Assembly (NCBI GenBank): GCA_028583685.1 | Contig: JAMXIF010000077.1 | Span: forward strand, 7,156,838-7,220,837 | Direction: 5' to 3' | DNA from: Petaurus breviceps papuanus | Lineage: Eukaryota; Chordata; Mammalia; Diprotodontia; Petauridae | DNA length: 64,000 nucleotides | Shown here: in pieces, positions 1 to 11,039 of the stretch | Numbering within the stretch: position 1 is the stretch's first letter | Layout: every line of letters begins with the position of its first letter | Translations under genes and position numbers: made by a program | Notes under the pieces: generated by a model | Told to the model about the DNA's origin: nothing | Databases searched by the model: none | The model's input: only the letters and a program-made list of their open reading frames with translations

Positions 1-229
1 TTCAAAGGTCACATGTCCAGGTAGCAGCAGACCTGAGATTCCTTGTCATAGTATTCTTCCCAATATCCTACTACTTTTCAAAAAGATTTTTCCTATGAAA
101 TACATGCAGAAAAGGTGATTCCCAGAGAGAATAGCTCTTTTAAGATGCTTGGAGGAATCAACCCACAACCACATCCCTCCCCTATCTTTCCATCCTTCTT
201 GGATATTCCTCTCCAGGCTGCACTCTGAA

Positions 230-473
230 ATTCAGTCAAATAGACATGCTCTGAGTTCCTCATACCTAACACTCCAACCTCCATGTATTTGCACTATCCA
301 TCTCCAAATTCATGCCTGAATTTCACTACCTCTTCTCAAAGAGTTTTTCTCATTCTTTAAAACAAATCTCAATGGCTATCCCTTCCATCCACCCTAATCT
401 AATCCTCCAACTACTAATCCCATGGACTACTTTGTGTTTAATTATTTTGCATTTATTTATATTTATTCTCTTT
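230..473 (+). mobile_element. L2 LINE 3' region, left half
   Basis: Degraded L2 sequence in the zone just before the L2 tail, with a CATGCCTGAATTTCACTAC block corresponding to the L2 'catgcctggaatgc' segment. It stops at 473, where an L1-derived element is inserted, and resumes at 3304. The matching continuation on the far side is the best support. Sequence from 1 to about 230 is not assigned to any family. Confidence 0.55.
460..473. repeat. TSD, left copy
   Basis: The 14 bases TATTTATTCTCTTT occur here and again, without mismatch, at 3304-3317. They flank the L1-derived element exactly at its poly(A) end (left) and 5' end (right), as expected of an L1-type target-site duplication. Confidence 0.88.
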
Positions 474-1535
474 TTTTAATCAAATGCTTTATTAACTTTT
501 CGTTTACATCATTCATTTACACAAGATTTTGAGTTACAAATTTTCTTCCCGTTTTTTCCCTACCCACCACCCCCAAATAGTGATCCCACTGGATATCCCG
601 TCCTCCAATCTGCTCTCTCCTATATCTCCCCCCCCATTCTCCCTCTGACTTTCCAGTAGGGCACAGTGGATCTCTATGTCCCAGTGTCTGTATATCTTAT
701 TTCCCATTTACATGTAAAATAATATCGATAATGGTATATGTGTGTGTGTGTGTGTAAAACATTTGATTTTAAAACTTTGAATTCCAGATTCATTCTCTTC
801 CTCCCTTGTCACCCACCCTTACTGGGAAGATAAGCAATTCAGTATAGGTTGTACATGTGTAACTATGCAAAACATTTCCATAGTAGATATATTGTTAAAG
901 TCTGACTATATTTCCCTCCCTCCTATCCCACCTCCACTTGTTCTATTCTCTACTTTGATCCTGTCCCTTTTCAAAAGTGGGTGCTCCCAAGTTCCCTCCC
1001 CCCAGCCTGCCCTCCCTTCCATCTTCCTCCCTCTCATCCCCTTTTCCCCCTATGCTATTTAGTGTGTATGACATTCCCTCCCTAAGCTAAATTCAATGAG
1101 AATTAGGTTGACGCATTCCCTTTTGGCTTCCTTTTCTTCCCCTCCATTGTAACCATTTTCCCTTACCTCTTCTGTATGAGATAGTTTACCCCAATTTGTC
1201 TCTCCCCATCACATCTCATTATATTCCTCTCTCAACTCTTAATTTCACCTTTTAAAAATCATCACTTCCCATTAAACTGGTCCTGTGCCCTCTATCTATG
1301 TATACTTGTATCCATATATACACATGTTGACATATATATTCATATGCCCATATACCCTCCTATATAGACATATATGTGTGTGTGTGTGTATATTCCCTTC
1401 AATTATTCTCATACTGAGAAAAGATCCATAAATTACAATGATATTTTTCCATGTAGGAATGTAAATAGTTCAACTTTGATAAGTTCCTTATGATTTCTTT
1501 TCCCATGCTTCTCTTGCTTCTTGTATCTCAATGTC
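474..1535 (-). repeat. 3' region with two tail-like blocks
   Basis: The L1-type tail motif appears twice: near 524-545 (AGATTTTGAGTTACAAATTT on the plus strand) and near 772-790 (AACTTTGAATTCCAGATT). Each is next to a pyrimidine-rich (purine-rich in sense) tract and a 'catgtaaa' block. The same doubled layout occurs in the related element at 30199. Between tail and ORF1 lie a TG/TA microsatellite (about 739-755 and 1376-1392) and spacer sequence related to that after ORF1 in the L1 at 39580-40300. Confidence 0.6.
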
Positions 1536-1539
1536 AAAT

Positions 1540-2498
1540 TTTCTATTCAACTCTGGTTTTTTTCATCAAGAATGCTTGAAAGTCCTCTGTTACATTGAAT
1601 GACCATATTTTCCCCTGAAACATGATACTCAGTTTTGCTGGGTCCGTGATTCTTGTTTTTAATCCCAGCTCCTTTGAACTCTGGAATATCATATTTCAAG
1701 GCTTTGATCCTTCAATGTGGAAGCTTCCAGATACTGTGTTATCCTGATTGTGTTTCCACAATATTCAAATTGTTTCTTCCTGGCTGCTTGTAATATTTTC
1801 TCCTTGATCTGGGAATTCCAGAACTTGGCTATAATATTCCTAGGAATTTTCTTTTTGGGATCTTTTTCAGGAGGTGATCAGTGGATTCTTTCGACCTTTA
1901 TTTTGCCCTCCATTTCTAAAACATCAGGGCAATTTTCCTTGAGAATTTATTGAAGGATCATTTCTAGGTTCTTTTATTGATCATGGCTTTCAGGTAGTCC
2001 AATAATTTTAAAATTATCTCTCCTGGATCTATTTTCCATGTCAGTGGTTTTTCCAATAAGATATTTCACATTGCCTTCTATTATTTCATTTGTTTGGATC
2101 TGTTTAATAGTATCTTGATTTCTTATGAAGTCTCTAGCTTTCATTTGCTCCAATCTAATTCTGAAGGAATGAATCTCTTCAGTGAGCTTTTGAGATTCTT
2201 TTTCCATCTTGCAAATTCATCTTGTTAAGGCATTCTTCTCCCCATTGCCTTTTTGAGCCTCTTTTGCCATTTCAATTAGTCTATTTTTTAAGCTGTTATT
2301 TTCTTCAGTCAGGTTGTTGACTCTCATTTCATAATTTTCTTGTATTGTTCTCATTTCTCTGCCCAGTTTTTCCTCTACTTCTCCTATCTGGTTTTCAAAG
2401 TCCTTTATAAGCTCCTCTATGGCTTGTAACCGGCTCATATTTTTCTTGGAAGGTTTTGGTGCAGGAGTTCTGACTTCACTGTCTTCCTCCTGTTCCAT
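1540..2498 (-). pseudogene. L1 ORF1p remnant
   Basis: The first open stretch (2498 down to 2217, 93 codons, starting MEQEEDSEVRTPAPKP) is rich in charged heptads, the usual coiled coil. One TGA separates it, in the same frame, from a second stretch (2207 down to 1974). That stretch carries MENRSRRDNFKIIGLPESHD, the ORF1p RNA-recognition region at about residue 155. Degraded C-terminal-domain sequence, with an EKILQAARKK-like block, follows to about 1540. ORF1p is the trimeric RNA chaperone of the L1 ribonucleoprotein. Because of the in-frame TGA (a CGA-to-TGA change is plausible) and further breaks downstream, this copy is dead. Confidence 0.8.
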
Positions 2499-3303
2499 GC
2501 TTTGATCCTTTTTGTCCCCAAAATAGGATTCTAATATTGGATTCCTCTGTTTGCTTTACTTCCCTTGTTTACTCATGTTGCCTCTAAATTACTTGAGTTT
2601 TGGTTTCTTTTGCCACAGTAGAACTCTGCTATCAGTCAGGGGAGCTTTGTACCAAATACTGGGGTTTTCTCAGCTGCTGGAGGTATTAGATGGGTGCCCT
2701 CTCTGAAGCCTCCACATGCTCTGGAAAGCTGGTCACACAGCCCAGGACCTCCACCCTAGACCACAATCCAGATCCAAGCAGGTTAAAACAATAGTGATTA
2801 CGCCTCAGACTGGTCACTTGGTCCCCCTACAGTCTGCAGGCCAGGAGCTGAAGTTGCCACATGGTGGCAGCTGCATACCCACAGCACCTCAGCAGCTTCT
2901 CCCTCCAGGGGATAAAGGCCAACTGTACTCCCAAACTACTGGATCCTGAAATCTACACTGCACTGACCTCTCACTTTGTCCTTATCATCTATGGGTTGAT
3001 AATTCTGGAAATTGCCACAGCTGCTGGTGATCTGAAGTCCCTCAAGCTGGTGGCTGGTCAGGCCATCCTGGGGCTAAGACCTCTGTCTCAAGTAGGGTTA
3101 GGGTCGGCTCCCAGAGTGCTGAGCTGGCTGCTTCCTGCCAGCCTGCCAGGCTGTCCTCAGCAGGCAGTTAGCTTCTCTGTGTCTTTTTGTGGGTTCTGTA
3201 GCTGCAAAGTTTGTTCAGAGTCACCTTTTACATGAATTGGAGGTGGTGGGAGCAGGAGCCCAATGGAGGTCCTGTTTCTACTCTGCCATCTTGACTCCAC
3301 TTG
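2499..3303 (-). promoter_or_regulatory. L1-type 5' UTR with presumed internal promoter
   Basis: This 0.8-kb G+C-richer stretch lies between the element's 5' end and the ORF1 start. It begins with the AAGATGGC motif typical of L1 5' ends. A related but shorter copy lies at 34480-34978. In L1 this region holds an internal Pol II promoter; activity here is not shown. Confidence 0.6.
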
Positions 3304-3317
3304 TATTTATTCTCTTT
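3304..3317. repeat. TSD, right copy
   Basis: Second copy of TATTTATTCTCTTT, identical to 460-473, next to the 5' end of the element. Confidence 0.88.
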
Positions 3318-3465
3318 ATATGCACTCTACATATAAACACTTATTTCCTCTATTAGATGATAAACTCCTTGCAAATGGAGATCGTTTCATTGCTTACACT
3401 CTGTTCTCAGTGCCATTGTCTGGCGCATAGTAGGTCCTTAATAAATGGTTTTTGATGGATCCATT
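3304..3465 (+). mobile_element. L2 LINE 3' end, right half
   Basis: Carries the L2 tail: 'aactccttgcaaatggag', then 'ctggcgcatagtaggtcctt' and AATAAATGG. It continues the L2 that stops at 473. Together the two halves make one L2 3' end interrupted by the HAL1-like element. Confidence 0.75.
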
Positions 3466-5206
3466 GATTGCTTGACCAATGTTTCTGGTGTGTCCTCAAC
3501 TACTATTTCTCCTTTCTGTGGAGAATAGGTGTTTTGAGTCATTGTAGAGAAAGGTACATCTATCTCAGCATGCATTTGTGGTTTTAAAACTATTGATGCC
3601 ACATCAAGAATACCAAAGCACTCTATTCAAAATGTAATGTGTTGAAAGTCTTTCATAACTAAATTATATACTTAAAAAAATCTTTCTTGACTTGTCTGTT
3701 GGACAAACTGTTGTAACTGATGAATGGTTTGCTAGAGAATTTTGTTTGTGGGGGCTACATTTTCCCAGTAAGTGTTAGCAATTACAGCAATATGAGCCCA
3801 CCCTGCCAGAGGCCTAAGTGCAGATTTTGCCAAGACCCAAAGGTGTTGATGGGAAAGTGATCAGTCATGGTGAGACATTCATGCTCCCAACAAGCTGTCA
3901 TAGAATTAAGCATGAATGTCATTCTCCACTTGGGAGAGGAACTAGAAGAACAAGAGGAGGGGGAGCTCGTGGCGGTAGTGGTGGGGGGCATTGTGGAAGT
4001 CATGCATTGGATCTGTACTGTGTGGGGGAGGGTGGTGGAGAAAGGGAGGGAAATAACCTAAGTCCGTCTGCCACATGTGCAGTTGAGTTAGCCTGATTAG
4101 TTCCTCCCAAGCATCAAAGCCAAGTCAAATGAAAGACATGGGATAACCTCCCCCATCATGCCCTGTGTGTTCCAGAAGAGTGACTTACTGGAACCGAATC
4201 AAATATCTCTTTGATTTCCTTGACTTGTTTTTCTTCTTTGGAATCTTATTCCCTTGGTTGTCTCTTAGTTTTGCCTCATCCACCACACAGCACTTCAGAG
4301 GATATTTTCCACAATTCCTGCAAGATTCGAAAACTCTAACTTGCGGTCATGGCAGACTCTCCATTTGTTAACATTATTTTTGTTTATTTCTTCCTCCCTC
4401 TCTGGAATGCCCAGCTGGGCCTAGGACTGAGTTCTTCTCTCTGATCTGCACCATGGATCTCAGCACACGCATTCCACCAACCGAGCTTCTGCAGATATTA
4501 ATGGGATCTCTGCCCGGGAAATGAATGTTGAAAATGCAGCCGAGATCTGCAGTGCTGACTGAAGGGAAGTTTGCCCTTTGTCTAGAGAGAACAGCAATTT
4601 ACAGGGGATCCTTTTAGCTCCATCTGTAGTACTTGGAAAAATAACACATGGGAGGGTTGGAGAACTTGATATCTTGGTAACTAAGTGCTCTGTAAAAGCA
4701 GGAAGGAACACTTGAGGCCATCACTATATAAAGAGACAGGCAATCAAAGTATTGTTTCAATGTGGTGGAGTCATTTGTCAGTGTAATATTTTGACAATCT
4801 TGCCTCTCTTTCTCTTTTCTTTCTCTGACCTAGTTTTAATTATGTGATGTGAAAAATGAATTTGGACTTTGCAGCCATAAATTAAGTTGCCTTTTTGGTA
4901 ACATCTTCCTAATGTTTGTGGGTAGGCGACATGGACTGGTCTTTGATCATATGCTGCAAAAATGTCAAAGGAAGACAAAAAAAAAATGGCCTCAATTAAT
5001 GCCTGTCAAATAAAGGCTCTTGGTTAGAAAGTTTTATTTTACCTTCCTTCATGACCTACACGGTTATCAGTGTGTTTCACATTTGTATTTGATATTCTCA
5101 GCATCTAGCAGAGTGCCAGGATATGCAGTTGGCACTTAATGAATGCTGGTTAAATGAAAGAATATATGAAACTTAAAAAAAATAGGGTTAAAATAAAACA
5201 TACCGA
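3466..5206. other. No gene or clear repeat recognised
   Basis: Apparently single-copy sequence. A purine-rich, GGTGG-rich patch at 3930-4060 gives short open frames on both strands with no recognisable product. Around 5090-5160 there is a weak L2-tail-like stretch ('ggcacttaatgaatgctggt'). Confidence 0.4.
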
Positions 5207-5391
5207 GGGAGGCTAGGTGGTGCGGTGAGTAAAGCGCCAGTCCTGGAGTCAGGAGGACCCGAGTTCAATTCCGGCCTCAGACACCCACCCTCCACCCCGC
5301 CACACACACAAACTAGCCGTGTAACCTTGGGCAAGTTATTTAACCTCAATTGCCCTCCAAAAAGCAAAAAAGAAAAAAACAAAAGAAAACA
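5207..5391 (+). mobile_element. WSINE1-like tRNA-derived SINE
   Basis: Starts GGAGGCTAGGTGGTGCGGTG and contains GGAGTCAGGAGGACCCGAGT, GAGTTCAATTCC (B-box-like) and GGGCAAGTTATTTAACC before an A-rich tail. Short A-rich direct repeats close to AAAACATA(T)CC flank it. A CA/C-rich run interrupts the middle. Non-coding, Pol III-type, mobilised by L1. Confidence 0.82.
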
Positions 5392-5513
5392 AAAAAACAT
5401 ATCCAAGTTTCCTTCTGACTTCATTCCTTCTTCATCCACCCCACCCCTGCCACAATTATAACCATGATCTTAAGAATTACATGCCCCTTCCCTTTCCTCC
5501 AGTCCTGAAGGAA

Positions 5514-5700
5514 GATGGACTTTGACTCTTTGGAGCATAAGATCCTGGGTTCAAATCCCATCTTTGATTTGTATTTCCTTTGTCTTCTTGGGCAAGTAAC
5601 AACTTCCCTAGGACTCAGTTTCCTCATCTGTAAAATTCAAGGAATGGACTACATGGTCTCTAAGGCCTTTTCTGGTTCTAGCTAGATCTATGATCCTACA
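5514..5700 (+). mobile_element. MIR/THER1-type core-SINE
   Basis: Contains the MIR core: GGGTTCAAATCCCA, GGGCAAGTAAC, CTCAGTTTCCTCATCTGTAA, then a 'ctctaaggccttttctggtt' tail segment. Moderately diverged. Confidence 0.75.
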
Positions 5701-5779
5701 ATCACAGAATAGCAGATTAGTGATGCTTTGCTTTGGGGGAGTTTGGGCTTTCTTTTCTTTTCTATTAAAAAAAATACCC

Positions 5780-5945
5780 GGATGGGGTGGCTAGGTAGCA
5801 CAGTGAATAGAGCACTGGCCCTGGAGTCAGGAGGACCTAAGTTCAAATCCAGTCTCAGACACTTAACACTTAGTAGCCATGTGACCTTGGGCAAGTCACT
5901 TAACCCCAATTGCCCTGCCTTCCCCCCTCCAAAAAAGCAAAAAAA
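5780..5945 (+). mobile_element. WSINE1-like SINE
   Basis: Near-consensus copy from GGGGTGGCTAGGTAGCACAG through GGAGTCAGGAGGACC and GGGCAAGTCACTTAACCCCA to an A-rich tail. A poly(A)-TACC string before and after the element is compatible with a TSD. Confidence 0.87.
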
Positions 5946-6083
5946 AAAATACCAGGTGATGAAATTTTTTATCTTTTCCAAATACTTGATTACCAGTCTT
6001 TTTTCCTTACACTTTTGAACCATAGTAGAACTTTTTTCCTTCTTTCCATTCCTCCTTACTGTCATGGTTTCATTGCATACATT

Positions 6084-6345
6084 ACCATGTATGTGTATAT
6101 GTATATATATAAATACATGTGAATATAAATGTATATATACTATACACATATATAATCACACATATACATATGTATACATATATTTGTGTATAAAATATAA
6201 AGAAATATATTTTATATCACATATTTATAAATATTTATTTATAAATATACATTTATGTAAATATACATTATATGTACACATATGTATATTTGTGTGTATA
6301 TACATGCATGCACATATCTATATCTATATAACCATCTTTGGATGT
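6084..6345. repeat. AT-rich TATA/CATA low-complexity tract
   Basis: Irregular TATATG, TACACATA and AATATA repeats over about 260 bases. Open frames here on both strands reflect periodicity, not coding. Confidence 0.85.
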
Positions 6346-6454
6346 AAGGCTTAGCATTATCCAGACCAACCCGATATAATACATACCAACCAGTCTTATG
6401 TCAGAAATTGAATGCTATGAAGAATAGAAATTATAGTTACAGACCAACTCTCAT

Positions 6455-6595
6455 TTCTTTGGTCAATTCAATTCATTTCTACAAGCATACTTCAGGCATC
6501 TACTGTATGCCTGACTCTGCACTAGGCACAGACAATTGAAAGACAAAAACAAGAGTCCCTGCCTTCCAGGGACTTACCATCTACTGATCAAGAAT
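6455..6595 (-). mobile_element. L2 3' tail fragment
   Basis: Reverse complement of the L2 tail. The plus strand reads 'catctactgtatgcctgac...ctaggcac...gagtccctgccttccaggga', matching inverted 'gcagggactgt...tagcacagtgcctggcacatag'. Confidence 0.6.
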
Positions 6596-6689
6596 GGAGA
6601 AGAAGCTGATTTTAGATATCAGACCTGCCCCTCAGAGATCTCCTTTACATTGAAAAGCTCTTTCCTGCCAGCAGTTGTGGAAGAGACGT

Positions 6690-6900
6690 GGTAGTCCTTT
6701 GCTTGGAAGGCAGCCTCACTCTAAATGACAAAACTTCTGGGTTTGCAGGCAGGGTTTGGGTTCAAATCTTGGCTTTGCCACTTGCTTCCTGGATGCCTTT
6801 AGGAAAGCCACACATAGCCCTGAACTTCAGTTCTTCATGTGAACAATGAGAGGGCAAGACTAGATGACCCCAATGTTCTTCTGAAACCTAGATCTAGGAC
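6690..6900 (+). mobile_element. MIR/THER1-type SINE
   Basis: GGGTTCAAATCTTGGCTTTG, then 'ttaggaaagccacacatagccctgaacttcagttcttcatgt' and a 'ctagatgaccccaatgttc' tail block match the MIR core and 3' part. Confidence 0.7.
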
Positions 6901-8090
6901 TCTGTTTGGTGGGTAAGTATTTCTGTCTAATTGGTAGAAGTTATGTGGCATCCATCCTGCTTGTGCTGTCTTCTGAGGCAGGGGATCCAGTTAGAAGTAG
7001 GAAATTCTCTTAAACACATGAAATGGAAAATAAATTCATTTTGACAAAAATCTTTGTAGGGTATTACAAGTTGAAACACCAGACTTCTGTGTACTTGATA
7101 CGAACTAATTGACAAGAGTTGGGTTAAGGCTTTTTGGTCTGTTTTGTTTTTAAAGAAAACCTACAAATAGGACTCCTAATGGAATCTGTTAGAGATATTT
7201 CTGTCTTATTAGGAAACCTGAATTGTCTCCACTGTTTCAGAGCCACGAAGTGGGTTTCTGAAATGTCTTCAGGGCTTTAGGGGCTAAACAGAGTGACCAA
7301 AGGATAGGAGAGTGGGCAAGTCCCAAAAAGTACAGAAAAAAAGAAAAATGTCATTCTAACGGACCCCTCCTGTGTATGGATGTCATTATGCCTCATTGAT
7401 TACACTAACATGGTATTGCTTTAGCATAAAAAACTCCCCCTCTCCCAACACACCTATTTAAATAACTTCAAAAACTGTTTTGTTTATCTTCTCCAACAAC
7501 ATTTATCATTTTCTCTCCAATCCTCTGCTTATCCTCTTAGCTTCTTTTCCTCCAAGCTCAATAGTGGATCTAGTTTTTCACCAATTAACCTTTATCTTCC
7601 CAAGATTGATAACCTTATTTACCATGTTTTAGGCAGCCAATTTTGATGGAACTATGACAATTGGGTTGTGCGGCAATTGGAGCTATGGGGGAAGGTTACT
7701 TCAGAGCAGAGGGAAGCCTTCTGGTGATTCTCAAAGACACCCAAGGAAGGCAGGTTGTGTGTTCTGCTTTCCAGCACAGTATGTTAGCATGACTGTCCCA
7801 GGCAATAGGCAAGATAACTTGAGACTCCCCAGGTTGGTTGGACTGTAGATTGGAATATGGTTGGAAAGAAACAGATTTACAGTGTCTGGATGCAAAACTA
7901 ATCAGCTCAGTATGAAGACTTCAGCTGGTTAAGCCCTTTACAACTTGGTTTGACTTCTTTCATCTCTTCTGAGGATATAGGGTGTCATTAATGTTACCAG
8001 CTGCATTGTTTTCTCTGAATACCAATAGTAAAGGGGGGGAAGAAAAAAAAAGCAAAAAATCCCACCCTCCTACCCCCCACCAACTCTCTT
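6901..8090. other. No feature recognised
   Basis: Apparently single-copy sequence without a convincing frame. A small pyrimidine-rich block lies at 7430-7560, and a G-run followed by an A-run at 8033-8060. Confidence 0.4.
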
Positions 8091-8545
8091 CTTTTCCACT
8101 TAGATGGCTGTTGTACTGCCAAGGCAAATGCGAAACAGGCACTCTCAATAACAGCAATTTCCCCAATGCCCTCTTAATTTTCAGTAAACCAAAATAAAAT
8201 GTGTTATTATTTATTAAGAATTCTGCAGTACATACGGATTGCAGATGATAAGTATTTCAGCAAAGCACCGCGTTGAGCATACATTGAGTTGGCTTGCAAG
8301 CTGTAACCTTAGAGTAATGGATATAGCCCAGGGTCAGAATTGTCACTTTTATTGGGTTAATTCAATGTTCATGCTTTACAGACTGTAATATAGGACGAGG
8401 GAAAAGTTGTTTTTTTCCTCTCTGTTCCCAGCATCAGCTGCATTAGCCATATAATTTTACGTAAAAGGGTAGCATCTCATTTATCATTATTTATTAATGA
8501 TTACACTCCCTGAACAACTCTCTGGTTCAGAAACCCCCCAGAGGT
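8091..8545. other. Single-copy stretch, possible conserved non-coding element
   Basis: No repeat match recognised. It has normal complexity, scattered CpG (ACCGCG near 8268, ACGTAAAA near 8460) and homeobox-like AT-core sites such as TTAATGATTA near 8495. Such features are compatible with an enhancer, but conservation cannot be judged from one sequence. Confidence 0.22.
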
Positions 8546-8904
8546 TACTACAGCATAGTCTTTTGTATACAGGAAAGAATATAGATTTTGAAGCCCTGGG
8601 TCTGAGCAGGCAACTGCATTTGTGTTAACTTGAAGACTATAGAGTGACAAAATATTCTTTCCACAGTAGTTGTGAGGCTCTCATCATGATTCTTTCAGCT
8701 AGACAGAATATGAACATTTGCAAGATTACAGAATTAAAGTTATATTTTGATGTTCCTAAAGGGCTATGATACTTGTGCCATTTTTATTGATATATTGACC
8801 TGGGTGGGAAGAAATCAGTTAATGGGAGCTCCCCTGCTGAGCTTGGGATGGGGGGACATGGCTGTGACTAGTTCTCAGCTGCTAAGATTTCAGGCTATCT
8901 CTAG

Positions 8905-9002
8905 AACAAAGAATTCAAGTGACTTGCCCAAGATCACACAGTTATTATGTGTCTGACACATCACTAGACTGCAGGTCTTCAGACTCCAGATCTAGTGTGC
9001 CA
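8905..9002 (+). mobile_element. MIR-type SINE fragment
   Basis: Contains 'caagtgacttgcccaagatcacacag' and 'caggtcttcagactccagatctagtg', the core and 3' arm of MIR-type SINEs. The 5' part is missing. Confidence 0.65.
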
Positions 9003-9060
9003 CAATATGGTTGAACATTCCAGAAAAAGGGAACCACAGAATTTACAATCTAGTTGGAAT

Positions 9061-9065
9061 CTATC

Positions 9066-9123
<58 letters not shown>

Positions 9124-9160
9124 ATCTATCTATCTATCTACCTCTATCCCTCTATCCATC
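9061..9160. repeat. (TATC)n microsatellite
   Basis: About 16 uninterrupted CTAT units followed by interrupted ones. It explains three overlapping SIYL-repeat open frames, which are not genes. A TATA/TGTA-rich tail runs to about 9290. Confidence 0.95.
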
Positions 9161-9379
9161 TCTCTCTCTTTCTCTACATATAATGTATATATGGTCTATA
9201 TGTATATATAGATATATGCATATGCATACACATATGCATTTGCATATATGTCTATACGTATGTGTGTGTATATAAAAATATACACATATACAAATAATTA
9301 AATTCAAGGCAGCATGAGATATGTCATAAGAAAGTTATGAGCAAAGTTCTTGGGGGTTAATGGGTGACAGATGAAATCT

Positions 9380-9640
9380 AGCTGAAAACTTTTGAGCAAG
9401 AAAATCTTAGATCAAGATCTGTGCATTAGGAAAATGAATCTGGCAGTAGAGAATAGGCTGGATTAGAGGAGAGCAAAGACTGGAGGAGGGCAGTTAACAG
9501 GATGTTGTAATAGGACAGTGACAAAACATAAAGGTGTGAGATGATGATCATCAGAGTCAGGGATCAGTGGGGGACAGGTAGATCCCACAGGCACAACACT
9601 ACAGGAAAGAAAGTGACAGTGTGGATAGTGAAAACTACCC
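9380..9640 (-). mobile_element. L2 LINE ORF fragment
   Basis: The plus strand reads 'gaatctggcagtagagaat...gactggaggagggcagttaacaggatgttgtaataggacag', the inverted form of L2 ORF2 'ctggactattgcaatagcc...ggtctccctgcc'. Strongly diverged. Confidence 0.5.
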
Positions 9641-11035
9641 TGGGTACAACTCAGGAAGGGTATTTGGCTTTGATTTTGTCCTTCTGTGACAAAGTGAGTG
9701 GTATTATGTGATATTCTCCATGCTCAGAGACTTTCCTTTACAGGGCCACTTCAGGTCTATACACTTAGCCCTTTCCCCTCTATCATGACCCAGTTTAATT
9801 ATTCACCCAATCTAGTGTCATTATTGGACCACATTTCTTCAGAATGTCTCTTTCCTTTCTTTTTTAATTGGAGATAGAAATGTGATGGAGAAGCTACCTC
9901 ATATTTCCTCTTTCCAAGCTATGCCTGAAAAACTGAAGCTAACCCCATTTCCTTCATTTTTCCTCAATAGAAGGATATAGCTTCTTTCATGGTTCCAGAG
10001 GAGAACTAAACTAAATGTGTCTATCAGAAACTCTTGTGTCAGAAGCTCTCACATGATATAGAGGGTTGGGGCACATTTGGGGAGATTTCTCGTCTCCCTG
10101 GATCATTGCTATTACTCATAAAAAACAGAGAATTTTGCTATATGATATGTTACCAACTTTCCTTTTAAGTATGTGGTTCAGGAAGTTCAAAGGAGAAGAG
10201 TGTATATGCAGATAAAGGAAACAAATAAAACGCATCAGAACTCACGGAGAATCGGCATCACCCTACGTGCAACTCTCAAGCAAAGTCTTGTAGTTCTTGA
10301 GTAACTTACAATGACGCAATAGACAGGACGTTAGGCAGGTATTACAACTCAACTCCTCTTGTACCTCTTAACCGTTTCCATTGTTAGCTTTTTCTGCTTT
10401 TTGTAGCATCTCTTGGTTGGCATTGGTTTTTACTACCTAATGGTACTCTTCCTATAATTTTCATTAGCTCCCAGTAGATGCTGCTGCTGGCCCTTCCTCA
10501 GGGTGGGAAGGATGAGGGGTAAAGGGAAACGTTTTTGCTCTGATCTCAGATGGAATATTTCAGAGTTTCATTGTTGTGACCTTCCAACATAAATTTAGAT
10601 AACCTGAGTGCCTTTACTCTAAAGTCCCCCTGTACTTCCCATCAACCTCTGGTTTAATGTAAATATCCACCAAGGAGTAATACACCTTACCTTGATAATT
10701 TCTGCATTGTACTCTTTTACTAACACCAGGTTGAGATATGTTGATTAACACAGTTTAAGGTCACCTTTGTCCCAGTGACATTGTTAATGTCTTTCTCATT
10801 CATATTAATGCTTCCCACAGGTCTTGATGGTTGACAAAATACCTCAATTTCTTTGAAATTGTCTCTTGAGACTCATGAGTCTTTGGAGGCAACTGGACAT
10901 ATTTATTCAAATGAACTGGGACTGCTTAATAGCCAACACTATCCAAGCTTTACTGTGTAGAGAAGAATTGAAGGCATAAGAAACAACCAAGCAACCTTGT
11001 TTTATTTTCTTTCTTCTTAATTTACTCCTATATTA
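9641..11035. other. No gene recognised
   Basis: Mostly single-copy-looking sequence. A somewhat CpG-containing patch at 10225-10400 is unlike the AT-rich surroundings but shows no frame or repeat I recognise. Confidence 0.35.
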
Positions 11036-11039
11036 GGTA

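Larger units (their letters stand above)
474..3303 (-). mobile_element. ORF1-only L1-derived element (HAL1-like), full length
   Basis: Read on the minus strand it has an L1-type 5' end (GTGGAGTCAAGATGGCAGAG near 3300), a 5' UTR of about 0.8 kb, an L1 ORF1, then a purine-rich 3' region of about 1.06 kb with AATAAA and a short A-rich end at 474. No endonuclease or reverse transcriptase is present between ORF1 and the tail. Both ends are precise: a perfect 14-bp TSD flanks it, and the surrounding L2 continues on both sides. It therefore entered as one 2.83-kb unit, probably mobilised in trans by L1. HAL1 (half-L1) elements are an established class of this structure; assignment to a named subfamily is not possible here. 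Confidence 0.82.

Noticed and set aside
3818-4096. Overlapping plus- and minus-strand frames at 3782-4096
   Set aside because: Open on both strands at once owing to a GGTGG-rich purine patch; no motif, start context or splice support.
5207-5391. tRNA gene suggested by an internal B-box-like GAGTTCAATTCC
   Set aside because: The sequence is a SINE with tail and flanking repeats, and has no complete cloverleaf; the same holds for the other WSINE1 copies.
5225-6018. Plus- and minus-strand frames of 78-153 codons
   Set aside because: They run through WSINE1-like SINEs and their A-rich tails.
8995-9275. Overlapping 62-73 codon frames with SIYLSIYL repeats
   Set aside because: Direct translation of the TATC microsatellite and its TA-rich tail; the same occurs at 46956-47273.
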